64,000 bases of DNA from Polyodon spathula (GCF_017654505.1 NC_054538.1:18361912-18425911), one strand, 5' to 3'. Positions 35,417-48,940 are shown, counted from the first letter of the stretch. Notes: generated by a model from the sequence alone, not told the origin. Numbers and translations are program-made.

Positions 35417-36152
35417 TGTGACGGAAAGATGAGTTCTGGTGATGAATCTTCCTCCCGACCTGTGAGGGCGCTAAAGAACGAGAGGAGAAGTATCTGGAAG
35501 GGCTGGCCTGACAGTTCGTTTCCGGGTCAGGGAAGTGGGTCAGCCTGGAAAGAAGCGCGACTCTGTTGTAAGACCGTATTGATTTGAAAGGTAAACGAGA
35601 AGCAGCTGCAAGTAATAAGGCAGCTGCAGCCGTTTACCTAGATATCATGCAGGATTACATATAGGGGCCAGGGTAACGCTGATCTTCTCCTTCGTTTGGG
35701 TTAAACGATTGGAGAGAGAGAAGGACTGAGAGAGGAGCTCTCAGAGTGGATTGTGTTCGTGTTTTGTATTGTTGTGTCTGTCCGGGTAACTGTCTGTTTT
35801 TTGTATTCAGCACTAGACAGTTAAGCACACCTCCGGAGCTGTCGCCAGGGTCAGCACGATCCAGAGCACCACTACACACCACACAAGCTGTGTCTTCACC
35901 GAGCACCTGCACGTCTTCACGCACCCAGGACTGGTGACCGCGTCTTGTGTTTTGGTTCGGGACTGTGCCCTGTTTTTGTTATCCCCGCGCTTTACACATT
36001 GTTCTGTATAGACGGGGATTTATTATTTTACGGTCACCAGACCTGGATTATAATTAAAGCACCCTTTTTCTCACTGAAATACCGTTGTCTGCCTATCACT
36101 CCTGCATCGCATCACCGCTACACTTGTTCCCCTTACCAGCCACTTTGCCACA
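35417..36152 (+). repeat. solo LTR with 5-bp target duplication
   Basis: 736 bp, TGTGACGG...TTTGCCACA, flanked by GTCCC on both sides (35412-35416 and 36153-36157). It has a TATATAGG box near 35659 and an ATTAAA signal near 36053. No internal region or second LTR is present, so it is a recombined solo LTR of an ERV- or Gypsy-like element. Confidence 0.85.
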
Positions 36153-36157
36153 GTCCC

Positions 36158-39100
36158 GTATTGAGAGGAGACACGACCTAGAGCATTTTTGCCTTCCCAC
36201 AACCAGATTTCTCAGTGGAGCGCAACAGAAGGCTGGATACTACAGTATTGCACTCCATCAAGCTTTTATTTTTTTAATGGCAGTGCTGGCTGCCTGCCTG
36301 AACTTGATTGATAACTATCAAGGAATGACTGAACCTTCACTTTGTAAATTAAATGTCATTATTGGGTGAAAGATACTATCTCAGATTTACTTCTAATGAA
36401 TCACTCACCAGTGTCCTGCTGAACGTACGGCAGATTGTCAATAAAAACGACCACAAATTAATATTTAGATTTTTGTAATGTTTTCTTTAGAATGTGAAGC
36501 AGCATGTGAGCCATATTTCTAAATCTTTAACTTATGAGTTATAATAGTTTCTGTTTTAGTCTGTATTAATAGTATAGTTTGAGATTCATGAAAATCATTG
36601 ATAGTGAGAGCTTGCTTAATGAGGCTTTGTTTTTTTGGTTATGTAAAAATGGGTAAAAGGGTCTAGATGTGTCCTGCACTGTCTACACTCAAAGTATTAG
36701 TGTTTCTTATTTGCTTCTGCAACTGCCCCTTCATTAATAAGGGATTCCCCAACAATAAGAATGGGGCAGTTATGCCTGGCCAAGGGGTTCTCATTTGGCC
36801 TTCCCTGGGAAGGTGATAGATATCATTCATGGGTGCAGCTCTTGGTCTTGTTGGTTTTTGAAAATTCTATAGTACATGTTATGTTATACTACCCAGTGGG
36901 CACTTGGATAGGTGGCAAAGAGGCATGCATCGCTATGAATACACAGGGCAATATTTGTTTCATTGTAGCGTACAGTATGCATACAGTGAACATTCAGGAA
37001 GAAATGGCAGGCTTCCTTTAAACATTTCAATTGTTTTTATGAGCACTTTTTTTTTTTAATTGCTGTATAATCTGAACTATTGCAACAAAGTAGCTGTGAC
37101 CCCCTTTAAAGTAACAGGTAGACATTGAAACGTCTGCTCATTTTGCAGACGTAGTGCGGACCTTTGTTACATTGTTCTGATTTTATATTCATTTATGGGT
37201 CGACGCAACGATGTCTTAAAAGAGAAATTTGGAAACTGAGAGTGGTGGTATCTGTTGTATAAAGCACTGGCTATCCAACAAATTGTTTGTTTCAGTACAA
37301 GGTGTATGTGCTTGTTGTTGTGGCATTAATACTGGTATACAGCCTTTCCCATTGCTTATGCTACAGAGAAACAAACTTACTTCAGCATGGCAGTCACACC
37401 CTTGATTAAAAGTGTGGTGTTCAACAACTTTGGAGATGAAATTTGTTTTTTAGTGACACCTTGTGGCTTTACTCTGGAATTACACTAAGAATACTGTGAA
37501 ACCCAAAATGTAAACTGCATTAACCTTTTAATTTGTGTGTTTGTTTTGACAGGAAAGCCGTGTTATTGTGATTTGAATGAATAGATTTATTTATTTATTT
37601 TTTAAATAATGGTATCATTGTCAAAGGTCTGAAAGTTCCACAACAAAAAAACATGCACACCCTAGCCAAGAAGACCTGACTATATTACTGGTTTATCTTT
37701 TAACGGTGACCAGTAATTTGACACCTCACTCATGTACTTAAACTGTAGATGGCTCTTTTCCATTTGGAACATTTTGCTATGGGAACTTTGCTTTAACTTT
37801 CTTTTAGTTGGATTTATATAGACCGCGAACGCAAGCCTGGCCCAGATAAATGCTTTCATTTAAGGAGGTGGTTTACAAGAGCGCAGTAGAACCCCTTTAT
37901 AAACGTTCGCTGCAGAGTACCACAGTAGAAGCACAGCAAAGTGCAGAAGAGTGTATCCTGATTGTTAAAAGCATGGTAAAGTGTAGACTAGCATAGTTAA
38001 CAATAACCAGAACCGCAGCAAACGCATGGGCAATAGGTATGGGCAAAACACAGCAAACTGAAAGAGTACAGATTTATTGTTTAATTTAAATACGTATAGA
38101 CCATTGTGTAAAAGCAAAACTGGATCATGCATTTTTGTAAAAAATACACAGCAATCCACCAGTCTTCAGCAGAACTGTAGCCCACTCTTCGTGAATCTTG
38201 GGTAAGGGGAACAGGTAACAGGCAACTTTCATTTAGCTTTGGGTGGCCTGCATTATTTCTCCTACTGCTTCCACTTATGTAGCCTTATATTGTGGTGTTT
38301 AGTATATAGAGTGTAGCCACCAAATGTTTTGGTTTGAGAAGCCCCGGTTTATCTGACCACATACTGAATTTCACATACAATCTTCGATGTTTTGGCCTGT
38401 ACAGTATTCTTTCATACTGCTGGACATTAGCCAGATATACATAGTCTTTGGTTGTCAATAGCTTTAAAGAAGACAATATTTTATTTCAAGTTAAAATCAT
38501 TCAATACAGAAACATTTATTTATTTTATATTGATGTTTTAAAGCAATTTTAAAAATATGGACACGATTGTATGTGTACCAATTTAGCATACAAAAAGACT
38601 AATAATGCAAGAATTTCAGTTTTTGTAAAATGCATTTATGAATTGAAGATTGTGTTTGTTTATTTGTTTTTTAAAATGTTACAAAGGTTCATTGCTCTGT
38701 AAGCCTGGGGATATAAACACATAAAAAGCTGCACCACAACTTTACAGAATGACCTTCATGATTTTGTGCATTGTGTTTGTTTTTTGTTGTTTTTTTTTTC
38801 TTTTTTTTCTTTATATATTTAATAATCATGAGAATATGTAAATTCTTCAAAAGTCTTTCAATAATTGACCACATCAGTTCACAAGATCAATCATTGCCAT
38901 GTTTGGGTCAAAGTATACGCATCTGTGCAGCAACTGTTGTAAAACATTCTTGCATCAAAGACATGTAGGTGCAGCTGAACCCAATACAATACCATACACT
39001 TGACAAGATGCATTCACATTTATGTAACAAGCGATAACAACCAGCTTAGTTTTTATTATTATTATTACACTTTGAGTGATACTGATTTGTAACTAGGCCA

Positions 39101-41386
39101 GCAATGTATGTGGTCTGTTTCATCTTTGAAAGATTATGCCTAGCTCAGTGTCTACTGATTTCATTACATCCTACCCAGATCAAGACTTTACAACAACAGG
39201 TTCAAGTAAGAAATACCTTGTTCATATATACTACTAATATACCTGCCGACGTGCACCCTGCTCGTATACAGAAAAGCAGTAGGCACACAAATATGTTGTT
39301 GTCAATAATTCTGAAATTCTGTTGGGATATACTGGAAGTAATTGCAGCTAACAAAATCATTTCATAAACCTCACTTGTTTTGAACTTCAAATTAGCTACG
39401 AGGGTCTCAAATGTGCAGTTTTAAAATAAACACAAGTTACAGCAAACATGTATTTTCATTTTAAAACATGATGTCTGGGACTGTTTCAAGCTATATGAAA
39501 TCAGTTTCTATGCTTTGTTTTAAGAATATCCATTACACCTCCTCTTCCTGGGTCATTTCGCCTCATCAGTGTCTTTTGGATCAAAACTTGTTCCTGCCTG
39601 AAAACATGTCAGTCCGTTGGGGATGACCTAAAAGAAGCCATTGAAGTGGTGGGGACAATTTCACCCTCCAGGTGAAATGACCAAGCAAGTGCAACTACTG
39701 CAACTGAAAGCATGCCACGTGGTTATAAAATGTGTTTACAGTATTTCTTAAACATGACATTTGATACCTTTTAAAACGAATGGTAACATAGGAAAGATTT
39801 ATGGATTTTTGTTCGTAGCTAAAAATCACTTAAAATCAAAATAATAAACCGCCAGTATAAGGAAATGACACCTATACCATAAACACTATGGGCTATTTTA
39901 CGTTTAAGCCTTCCCATACACAGAAAGATGATTACAATCTGGAAAATGTCTGAACTTGATTACCAGCGCATTACTGGTAATACAAAATAAATGTCAAATG
40001 CAATCTGCCTTTAACTGTAACTATTTTTTCTAAATGGAAAGGCAATTTTTTAAAAGAGGGGGGTCATGTGGAAAATAACCCTTCAATGAATGCATGTGGA
40101 TGTCTAGTGTACCCCAAAGGCTTACCTGGGATAGACTATTATGATTTTTTTAATTTGAATAATACTTTTTAAACTTTACTTAAACAACTTAAAAAAAAAA
40201 AAAAAAAACAACTGTACATGCATTATACTTCTTGTGGGAAAGTAATGCAATACAATGTGTTGTGATCAAGTAACACTCCTTCAATCGGGTGGGTTTATTA
40301 AGGGTTAATAGCATAACATAACTGCATTGTTATCAAACTACTGTATACTATTTTCACAGATTAGTAATAATTCAGAGAGTATCTGATTTAAAAAGTATAG
40401 TCATGTATTTTACACCAATGTTTTGTTTCCATCTGCCACAGCAACCACTTTGAAAGTGAACTGAAATCAGCCCTGTCTGTTTCCATCTCAAACAAACCAA
40501 GATCAAACTGCTTTGAATTGGGACTCAGTCAGCTCCAATTAGTGTGCTCTAAATGTAGGCAAGTACCAAATAAACCTTTAATATGAAGGACAGGTGTTGA
40601 ACCTAGGACATAAAGTAAGTAGGATGGAGGGCTGTCAATTGATTTTACCATCTGGGAATACTGGAGGTAGGTGACCTTTGTGTAAGATTAGAATGTAGAC
40701 TGAAGCTGGAACCAGCAATAGACCAGGTTTAATTCTGAATTAGGGATGTATAGATTGACATTATGATGGACATGGAAAAGTGGCTTTAGAGTTCTTTGTT
40801 GCAGGAATAAATCCAACAATGTTTTTAGGGTATAAATAATATTGTTTTCATTTTTAGTGAGCAGCATCCTTTAGGATGTTATTTCTGAAAAAAATCATGA
40901 ATTCCCTATCCCCAGCTGCACATACTTTACATCTACGTTTTGGGCTAATTCACAGCAGAAGTGAACTGGTTTGTTTGCTCTAGTGGACTTCATCATACTA
41001 AAACTGAATCTGGAACTACACATGATGTGTTCAGGATGACAATGGGCAGAAAGTCTAATTGTCTCCAAATAAGAATATGGAACCTAATGTGCTGCTTTTG
41101 CTTCTACTCAATGATGAAGAGAGGAGAAGCAGACGCAGGTTTCCATTTCCCTTGTAGGTGTTTTCCAACAGAGATCACTGGTGAACAACAGTAGATTTTT
41201 TGATTGGAAGAGCAACTCACAACGTAACAAAAAACGCCCAATGAAATATAAAACAGCATGCATTGAGAACTGTAGACATTTTACTGAGCCACAATAACGG
41301 GGGACTTGTATCATAATCATATTCTATTAGAATGCCAGGTTTATCACTGGCTTATATTTATTTTCCACTTTAAGTTAATAGGTTTG
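36158..41386. other. intergenic stretch between FMN2 and CHRM3, no gene seen
   Basis: About 5 kb of AT-rich DNA. A short inverted pair (GGTCATTTCGCCT near 39553 and AGGTGAAATGACC near 39670) may be a small MITE. No gene, tRNA or LINE segment was recognised. Confidence 0.5.
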
Positions 41387-42308
41387 GGCCCAGATATTCA
41401 AAAGGTTTGCGCACCACGCAGAGGGTTATGCGTGTCACAAATGGTTGTTAAGCACGAATGGGCAAAATGTGCCATGTTCAAAAGTTCTTTTTGCGTTCCA
41501 CAACCCATTTTGCGCTGTGCACAAATATAATGTTATGCATTGCACAATTTGCGAGATCCTGCCCTGTTCGAAGTTATGCGCCAAGCACAAAACTCCAGCA
41601 CTCACTCATCCAATCAATGATGTGAAATGCAGACGCTTTCCGAGGTAACACCCAGTGATCATATAAGGAGTATATCTATATAATGAGTATATTCAAAAGA
41701 ACGACTGTGATAGCAGCATCACTAGTTTAATACATGTTTAAAAAATAAACAGGGAAGCTGTAATCATGATTGTTCTTTCGGACCAAAAGAAAACTAGTCA
41801 CATTCCCCAAGCAGGTTTCTTGGTGCTGAAAGAATAACTCCCAAAACAGAATCAAGAGTACAGCAAGGTATCATAGTACATACCATCGGTATGTAACAGA
41901 CCGATCCAGAAGACACTAAACAACTACCTGTATAATGCAGGAAAGCTTTACTTTAATAGACACATACAGCAGAATATCAACCCTAGATCGATCTGACAAC
42001 AGTTTGCACCTCCTTAACTTGCATTGACATAGATTTCAAAATCAAAGACACTCCTTATACAGTAGTAGGCTAGGCTACTGATTACTGTGATAGTAACAGG
42101 CTAGGCTACTGATTACTGTATTTGGAAAATGTAAGTTAATGTACGAAAGGTGCTCCTTTCTTATTCCACTGCCCATTTTATTTAATTTGCATTAATTGCC
42201 CACCAGGTTTTTCACCTGCCACACAGCCAGTAATGTGACTAGTGTGGCTGTCTCTTGTAATAAACATTGGTTTTTCATGGAGTTCCTGAAGAAACATAAA
42301 TCAGCAAA

Positions 42309-42389
<81 letters not shown>

Positions 42390-42555
42390 GCCAAATTGCG
42401 CAATGCATACATTGTATTTGTGCACAGCACAAAACGGGTTGTGGCACGCAAAGATCAGTTTAGAATATGGCACATTTTGCGCATTCGCATATAACGGCCA
42501 TTTGTGACATGCATTACCCTCTGCACGGTGGTGAAACCTTTAGAATATCTGGGCC
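41387..42555. mobile_element. non-autonomous element with ~170-bp terminal inverted repeats
   Basis: The sequence from GGCCCAGATATTC at 41387 to about 41560 reappears inverted at 42388-42555, about 85% alike by eye (shared blocks: CAGAGGGT, GTCACAAATGG, GCAAAATGTGCCAT, CACAACCC, GCTGTGCACAAATA). The middle holds no ORF of known family and a TA microsatellite. No clear target duplication is visible, so the superfamily is open. Confidence 0.8.
42309..42386. repeat. (TA)n microsatellite
   Basis: About 38 TA units, one TAGA interruption, inside the inverted-repeat element. Confidence 0.97.
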
Positions 42556-43421
42556 ATCGTCTCTTGTAGTCTGAGTAAGAGAATCACAATCTGTGTACAA
42601 AAGTGACATTTACAGTATAAAGAGATAACATATACACAACGTGTTAACTTTTTTAAAAATCTTAAATTGTACTGTACATTCTATGCACTGGACGACAGCT
42701 GTACACAGTCCTGGAATTTTGGAAAATCCATAACTGTGATTGGTTGCTTTCTTATATAATTTGCAATATCAGGTGATCTGTTTGAGAATTCTAGACAGGG
42801 ACTTGCATTTGAGGATTTGAATCTATTCCAGGCATGTCAAAGGATGCTGCATTGTGAAAAAGCGGTGTAATTTCCATAAGCTTCAAATAAACATTATGCA
42901 AAGTGTATAAATATTTTGTATAAACATAAGACATCAAAAATAGACACTTCAAATACACAGACACCATTTAAAATACTTGCACTTTGTCTAAACCATGTAA
43001 ACACCATCTCACACTGAATACAAAAGCAGCTTTTACACCAGCTCTGTGCTGACAACACTAATGGACTGGACATCCCTTACAAAGGCAGTTTGGGGACCAC
43101 CAGAATTACAATATTTGCAAACAGTTAAATAGAACATAGGATGAAAAAAAAAATTATTGCATTGGATAGTTAGCTCAATAGTTGATCAATGGTAGTTAAT
43201 CTGGGTATTCAAAGACTACTTTCATAAAAACCTAATCAACCCAAATACAATCTTCAGAAACTGGAAAGAGCAAATACAGTTCCCACAGTTGCTAGTCCAC
43301 TGATGAAGATGTATTTGCCAATTTGATGATAAGGGTTACACTTATGTTGCCATGTCTTGCTTTAATGATTTCTAACTACAGATATTGGCAGGTCATTGGG
43401 GAAATCCTATACCAAGTTTAG
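42556..43421. other. CHRM3 downstream region, no gene seen
   Basis: Nothing recognised. Confidence 0.45.
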
Positions 43422-43877
43422 TCCCCAAGTGGCTCATCTAGTTAAAGCACTGCCGCTGGGAGCGCAGGATGAGTCACAGCTTGGACAGCACCAGTTCGTG
43501 TCTGGGCTGTGCAAAGAGGCCGAACTTTGCTGGGGACTCCGAAGGGGTTGTCACTTTGGCTCTCACACTCCCAGGGTTGGGGATGGGAAACCAGCAGGGA
43601 TTGCTTCTCCTCATCATGCAACAGCGAACTCTACTGTCCAGACACCACGCATATTCAGAGTGGATAAAAGGTAGGGCTGATCTCTGGCTTTTGGGATCAA
43701 TAGCCCACACACCTCTGCTCTGGATTGCTAGGCGTAAATGCGATTCTGGCTTTAGGTTTGTGAGATTGGAGGACACTCATATGCTCTCAGAACATCTGTG
43801 CTGTGTGGGGATTAGCTGCAGTGAGGAGAAAAAACATACAAATAAAAAAATAATAATTGGTCACTCAATTAAAAAAA
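43422..43877 (+). repeat. tRNA-derived SINE-like sequence
   Basis: The head CCCCAAGTGGCTCATCTAGT resembles an RNA polymerase III A box, and CCAGTTCGTGTCTGG about 50 bp later resembles a B box. A body without ORF conservation follows, and a poly-A run ends near 43886. Likely a SINE in the 3' flank of CHRM3. Confidence 0.55.
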
Positions 43878-44064
43878 AAAAAAAAAGGAACTTAGAAACA
43901 ATAGCACTTTTCATTTCATTATTAGGTCTTAAAAATATGGTTGAAAAGAGGAATTTGCTTAATAGCAGCTTCACTGGGTTAGAAAGAGCCTGTACTGTAC
44001 TTAGCAACGTCATCATGGAACTGGTATTCATCATACAATACACCCTGAATTATATACAGTACCA

Positions 44065-45840
44065 TTAGGAGGAATGCAGAGGGATTATTTTACGGAAAAC
44101 AACAGATTGCCTTTGCTGGTACTGCTGCTTGCGGCGCTTTCTTTTCTCCCACTGGCACAACAGCAATGTTTTAAAAGTGGTTCGGAAAGTTTTATTGCAC
44201 AGTGCATAACACATGGGGTTCACTGTGCTGTTCACGTAGCATAACCAGTAGCCCAAGTCCCATAATGTTTTTGGGATACATTCGTCACAAAAAGTGTTCA
44301 CTAACACCATGATATTGTATGGTGTCCATGTGATGATAAAGGCAAAAAGGATTGCACTGAGAGTCTGTGCAGCCTTTTTCTCTTTCACAAGTGACATTCT
44401 TTTCCGTTTTGTGATCTGCGTTCTGGCTTTTGAAGCGAAACTTTTTGCCAATGCTGCGTCCTTGAAGGATAAAGGCATTGATGCAGACTCAGTCGCTGGG
44501 GAAACTGCCACAGAGGTCTTGGATGTTTCTACTGTTGGCATTGACTGAACTGGAGTCTTAGAGAAATGCTGGTGGTAGCTGTTGTCCTCCTTTTCATTGT
44601 TCTCTTTCTTGGATACCCTGTCCTTACTGTTCACATTTACTCTGCGGTGATCATCTTCAGACATGTCCAAGTCGTCTATTGCAGACAGTTGGGAGTTTAC
44701 TGTGGTCTTGAGGCCGGGTAGATTTAACACGATGGAGTAAATGGCTCGGGTCGTAGGTATTTCTTCTTCATCTGAGGAACCAGATTGATCCAGGGAAGCG
44801 GCAGCACCGTTGTTGTTCCAACTATCACAGCTGCTGTGCTCCTGGTCTCCTTCAGTGCTGGGTTTCCATGACTTCATCATTGGCAAGAAGTTGCAGCGAC
44901 CTTGCTTCTTTCTAGCTGGCCTCCTCAGAGCCGGTTGTGTTAACTCATAGCTGCTGCAGCTCCGTGAGCTGCCTGTCTGGTGGACAAATTGTGTTTTCTC
45001 TGAATCTCGGCCAGAAGCCTGCAACCCAGCCAGTTCTTTGGTGCGCTTCTCTGTTTCCTTATAGATTCTCCAATACAATATGGTCATGATGGTAACAGGT
45101 AGATAAAAGGCAGCTATCGCAGTACAAAAAGTGATGATAGGCTCGGAGAGGAACTGGATGAAGCATTCGTTATGAGGCACGGTGCGCTTTCCAACAAAAT
45201 ATTGCCAAAACAAGATGGCTGGTGCCCACAGAACAAAGGAGATGGACCAGGCCAGGCCAATCATTATTCCGGCCCTTTTGGTTGTTCTCTTAGCTCGATA
45301 AGTGAGTGGTCTGGTAACAGAAAAATACCTATCAAAACTTATGACTAAAAGGTTCATGACTGAGGCATTGCTAGCTACATAGTCAATGGCAAGCCACAGA
45401 TCACACGCCAAGTTCCCCAAGGCCCACTGATCCATAATTATATAGGTAGTATAAAGGTTCATTGAAATGACTCCAATGATTAAATCTGCACAAGCAAGAC
45501 TAAGCAGAAAATAATTATTGACCGTCTTTAATTGCTTGTTCATTTTGAAAGACACCAAAACCAGGATGTTACCGACAATGGTCACCAGGGATAAGCTGCC
45601 AGTGAACAACACAATCAGGATAACTTGCCAAACCGCATGTCCTCCGAGAGCGGCAAAGGTTGGTGTGGGTGGCTGGGTGACATTATATGAGGGTGGAAGG
45701 TCTGAGTCATTAAGTAGCAAATCAAAGTGGTCCTGCCATCTGGTTCCGTGGAGAAACTCTGTATCCTGGTAGCCTCCAATCCCTGAGGAGCTGGCTGTTA
45801 ATATCCAGCTGGGTACTGTGCTGTTGTAGTTCAAGTTCAT
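44065..45840 (-). CDS. CHRM3: muscarinic acetylcholine receptor M3
   Basis: A 591-residue GPCR (human M3 has 590) in one exon, as in all vertebrate CHRM genes. It sits in the plasma membrane, binds acetylcholine and couples through Gq to phospholipase C. Visible: N-glycosylation sequons near residues 6, 44 and 53; TM1 about 69-97; the ligand-anchoring Asp153 in IDYVASNAS; disulfide cysteines 146 and 226; DRY at 170-172; a very long third loop (about 262-487, acidic and Ser-rich); TM6 with TWTPYN near 504-509; NPxxY (NPMCY) at 541-545; a basic tail KRKRRKQQ. The start at 45840 is chosen because MNLNYNST matches the family N-terminus. An acceptor TTTTTTCAG precedes it by 19 nt, so 45841-45859 is the tail of the 5' UTR on this exon. 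No defects. Confidence 0.97.
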   Translation of the reverse strand: MNLNYNSTVPSWILTASSSGIGGYQDTEFLHGTRWQDHFDLLLNDSDLPPSYNVTQPPTPTFAALGGHAVWQVILIVLFTGSLSLVTIVGNILVLVSFKMNKQLKTVNNYFLLSLACADLIIGVISMNLYTTYIIMDQWALGNLACDLWLAIDYVASNASVMNLLVISFDRYFSVTRPLTYRAKRTTKRAGIMIGLAWSISFVLWAPAILFWQYFVGKRTVPHNECFIQFLSEPIITFCTAIAAFYLPVTIMTILYWRIYKETEKRTKELAGLQASGRDSEKTQFVHQTGSSRSCSSYELTQPALRRPARKKQGRCNFLPMMKSWKPSTEGDQEHSSCDSWNNNGAAASLDQSGSSDEEEIPTTRAIYSIVLNLPGLKTTVNSQLSAIDDLDMSEDDHRRVNVNSKDRVSKKENNEKEDNSYHQHFSKTPVQSMPTVETSKTSVAVSPATESASMPLSFKDAALAKSFASKARTQITKRKRMSLVKEKKAAQTLSAILFAFIITWTPYNIMVLVNTFCDECIPKTLWDLGYWLCYVNSTVNPMCYALCNKTFRTTFKTLLLCQWEKRKRRKQQYQQRQSVVFRKIIPLHSS

Positions 45841-45861
45841 TGTGACTTTCTGGCATATTCT
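45841..45861 (-). promoter_or_regulatory. CHRM3 coding-exon splice acceptor and 5' UTR end
   Basis: On the minus strand a T run ending CAG at 45860-45862 precedes AATATGCCAGAAAGTCACA and the ATG. The upstream non-coding exons are outside what I can recognise. Confidence 0.75.
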
Positions 45862-46008
45862 GAAAAAAACAAAACATGAATTAACAGCTGGGTTACTAAC
45901 ATGTGGCTTTGTCCTGCAATCCACCAGCCAATTTTTGATTTGCTGGTAGACCACATGCAGGAATACATTATTACCTTATTGCTATTCTAGATTTTTGTGC
46001 ATGCATGC

Positions 46009-46472
46009 TGTGAGATATCACTACGCATCTCCACTGTTCTCCATACAATTAAAAGGTTCGTTGACCCTTTAAAAACTGACCCGACACAAAAGTTGAGGTT
46101 TAAGTGCTGACGCTCTGTGTTTAATTTACAAAATAAACAAAACTGAAAACAAAAACCTAGCTCTCTGAGCACTAACTACACACTTCAGGATTCTAACTAA
46201 TTAATCGCACAGGTAAGCTGCTTATTGGTTCACAAAACAGTTTCACAAACAAAACAAAAAAAAAGGTTTAACACACTACCTTTTTAATAGGACTGAACAC
46301 ACGCTCAGTTGAGATTCTACCCACAGCAGAGCCCAGAGTAGACTGGCTGCTGGTCTTATATACACTGCAGCTGGCTGCAGTTTGCAATTAACAAACAATT
46401 ATCAATAATATAATTAATAAATATTCATGCACATTTAAATTTTTTTTACAGGGCCTTGTGCCCTGTCTCACA
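46009..46472 (-). repeat. solo LTR upstream of CHRM3 coding exon
   Basis: 464 bp. On the minus strand it begins TGTGAGACAGGGC and ends GATATCTCACA. It is flanked by ATGC on both sides (46005-46008 and 46473-46476). A TATATAAG box lies near 46360 in minus orientation, the same orientation as CHRM3. Its proximal end is about 150 bp upstream of the CHRM3 splice acceptor. Confidence 0.8.
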
Positions 46473-46476
46473 ATGC

Positions 46477-48189
46477 ATACACTGCATAGTATTCCAGTTC
46501 ACTAAGGGGATTTCCTGCCAATACCTTACATATTTGTTGGATTAGACTAGCCACTCCATCTAAGCATAATGATAAAGCATAACCCCCTTGAATGTTTCAT
46601 ACACAACGTTACCTACAAACTGCAGGGCAGCATGTGACAACCTTGGCCTGCCAAAACTCAGCATAACAGAAAGTATCGACATTGCGAATATGAAGTTTCA
46701 GATATTTGTAAATATAAAAAAAAAATGCAATAGAAATACAATTAATAAAATTGTGTTGGTATTTAAGTGTATGTGACTGTGTGTTCTAATGTTAAGTTTG
46801 TGTTTGTTTCACCAGCTACCATATCATGTTAATTGAGTTGTTTTGACAACACATTCTTCCAAGTATTTTCACCATCTGCAAGTAATTTTAATAGATTTGC
46901 AAGACAGTGACTGGATTGTCCATACATAAACATTGCTTTTTTCTGCTTTGGCCTACAAGAGGGTGCTGTTGACTAACTAATGCAATAACCCCCATTCTTC
47001 ACTTGATACTCAATGAAGTTCTGGTTTAACCTGGCATATTCAAAGACAAAACCACATTTTTATACATTCACGAAAAAACGAAATGCATATATGTTGTAAC
47101 AAGGAACACAATCTGATAAGCACTGCTGGAGAAACGTGGATTAGAAACAATTACCACTTAAGAGTATTTAAAAAAAAAAAAAAAGAAACACAGTACAAAT
47201 TTCTATATTACAAGGATTGATAGAAGTTCAAACAACTTTAACACATTTAAGGTCAGCAAATTACCTTCACATTTGTAAAATAAAGCTTTAAATAGGAATT
47301 TAATGCAATATGCTCATTTTCACTGTTCTGTCCAGTAATTCATAATTCTCTATGAATTACCTCTAAGCCTCTAAATTTAATTGTATATTATTTAACACTA
47401 ACACTAGTCTTAAACTTTAAAGCATTATTTACACCTTTCAAATATACACCAAGCATAACATTGTTATTTAGTTTATAGTAGTACATTAATTAAGTACTGT
47501 GAAGTTTACAGCATTTTGTTTTTAAAGATTTATATAAAAATTGCATGACGACTCATGGCTTGCTAGCAGCTTAATTTTTCATTTCTTAATTGCAGCATGT
47601 TTTTTTTTTTAATTTTTTTAATTTTGTTTTTGTTACCTCTTTTGGTCCTACATTCCCAGTTCTGGTTCCTGCAAATGTCTTGACTTAAAAAACAATAAAA
47701 TAAAACAAACAGAAAATGTCTGTCAGGTATCCTTGGAAACATGGAGCTGCATATTTTTTTTATTTCTAATTGAAACTTCTGCTTGGTCTGCGTGTGTTGT
47801 ATTTTGTTGTTAAAATTCCAGCCCTGCAGTTTCATAGCTTAATGCATATTTTATCAATCACAGCAGCAACCACCAGTCAGAGACTCTTGGTAAAACTGCC
47901 CATTTGATCTAATTGGTTAGAGAACAACGTGGTCATTGGCCCAAACATAGATACATCATCCCATTTTAGACATACCTTTCAGCAACAGGCTTAAAGTCTT
48001 TCATGGCTGTTGTCACACGGTTGATTCAAAGACAAAACAGGGAAGTGACCAATGTCAAGTTTGAAACAGACAGATGGCTAAAGCAATAAAACAGAGAAGG
48101 TCAAGACACTGGTTGTTTTTATTTTGATATCTTTTATATTTATAATAATATTGAAATAAAGTATCATTTTATTTTTCAAGGGATATGTA
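46477..48189. other. CHRM3 upstream intron, no gene seen
   Basis: AT-rich. No exon, promoter or named repeat can be supported. Confidence 0.5.
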
Positions 48190-48325
48190 ATCAATCTTGT
48201 AGTAGTAGTAGCAGCCCTATTTAGTGCCAGTAGGGGGATTACATCAGTCGCTCAGTGGCAAAAGGGGGTGTTAACAAAAACTGGCAACTAACACATTTTA
48301 ACAAAAAAAACCAAAACAGTTAAAA

Positions 48326-48515
48326 GGCCTGTAAATTAAATGGTCAAAACAAAAGGGGGGAGGGGGGTGGTACAGAGCACGCCACCCAGAGCCACTGGTC
48401 GACAAAGGCCGGCATGTCGCCAGCAGACTCCTCGTGGGCATGCTCTAACTTAATCCGGGACCGGCCAGTCTAGAGAGCCAGGAGCAGATTCACCAGGTGG
48501 TCTCTAGTAGTCCTA
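48326..48515 (-). repeat. Tx1-like LINE tail, tandem unit 1 (internally deleted)
   Basis: Shares with units 2 and 3 the blocks CTGTAAATTAAAT, GGTGGTACAGAGCACGCC and GAGCAGATTCACCAGGTGGT. It lacks the roughly 60-bp block around ATGGCTCCGCAGTCAAAGAG. Confidence 0.8.
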
Positions 48516-48620
48516 TTTAAGGCCCGTTTGACGACAGCGCTGAAAAAAATTCAAATTAGCAACCTTGGGGGTGCTAAAAAGGACAGACCTTAACTAATTT
48601 AAAGAAAACCGGTCGAGAAA

Positions 48621-48810
48621 GGACTGTAAATTAAATATTCAGAAGAAAACGAGGAGGTGGTACAGAGCACGCCCCCTAGAGCCCTGAACATGGCTCCGCA
48701 GTCAAAGAGACCCTCCCCGGTGATTTTATGCTTCCTGGTTTTGTAGATGGCCAGTCTAACAAGAGCCAGGAGCAGATTCACCAGGTGGTCTCTAGTAGTC
48801 CTATTTAAAT
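48621..48810 (-). repeat. Tx1-like LINE tail, tandem unit 2
   Basis: Minus-strand reading LLLALVRLAIYKTRKHKITG, then EGLFDCGAMFRA. It lacks the middle block of unit 3 (coding for RSRIHLERAHAESAGDMAS). The unit starts 295 bp after unit 1. Confidence 0.85.
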
Positions 48811-48940
48811 GCCTAAATAGGCAATCGTCACCTCCAGCCGTCCATTAAGACAGCTGGAGAAAAAAATACAAATTAGCATCCTCTTAATAGAGGATGCTAA
48901 ATAGTTAGGCATTTAACTAATTAAACGAAAACCGGTAAAA

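Noticed and set aside
43422..43500. tRNA gene
   Set aside because: Only A- and B-box-like blocks; no cloverleaf can be folded; better read as a SINE head. The same holds for 57870-57924 and 28280-28330.
43469..44068. 199-residue plus-strand ORF
   Set aside because: It runs over the SINE-like sequence and a poly-A run into the end of CHRM3 on the other strand; no family resemblance or codon pattern.
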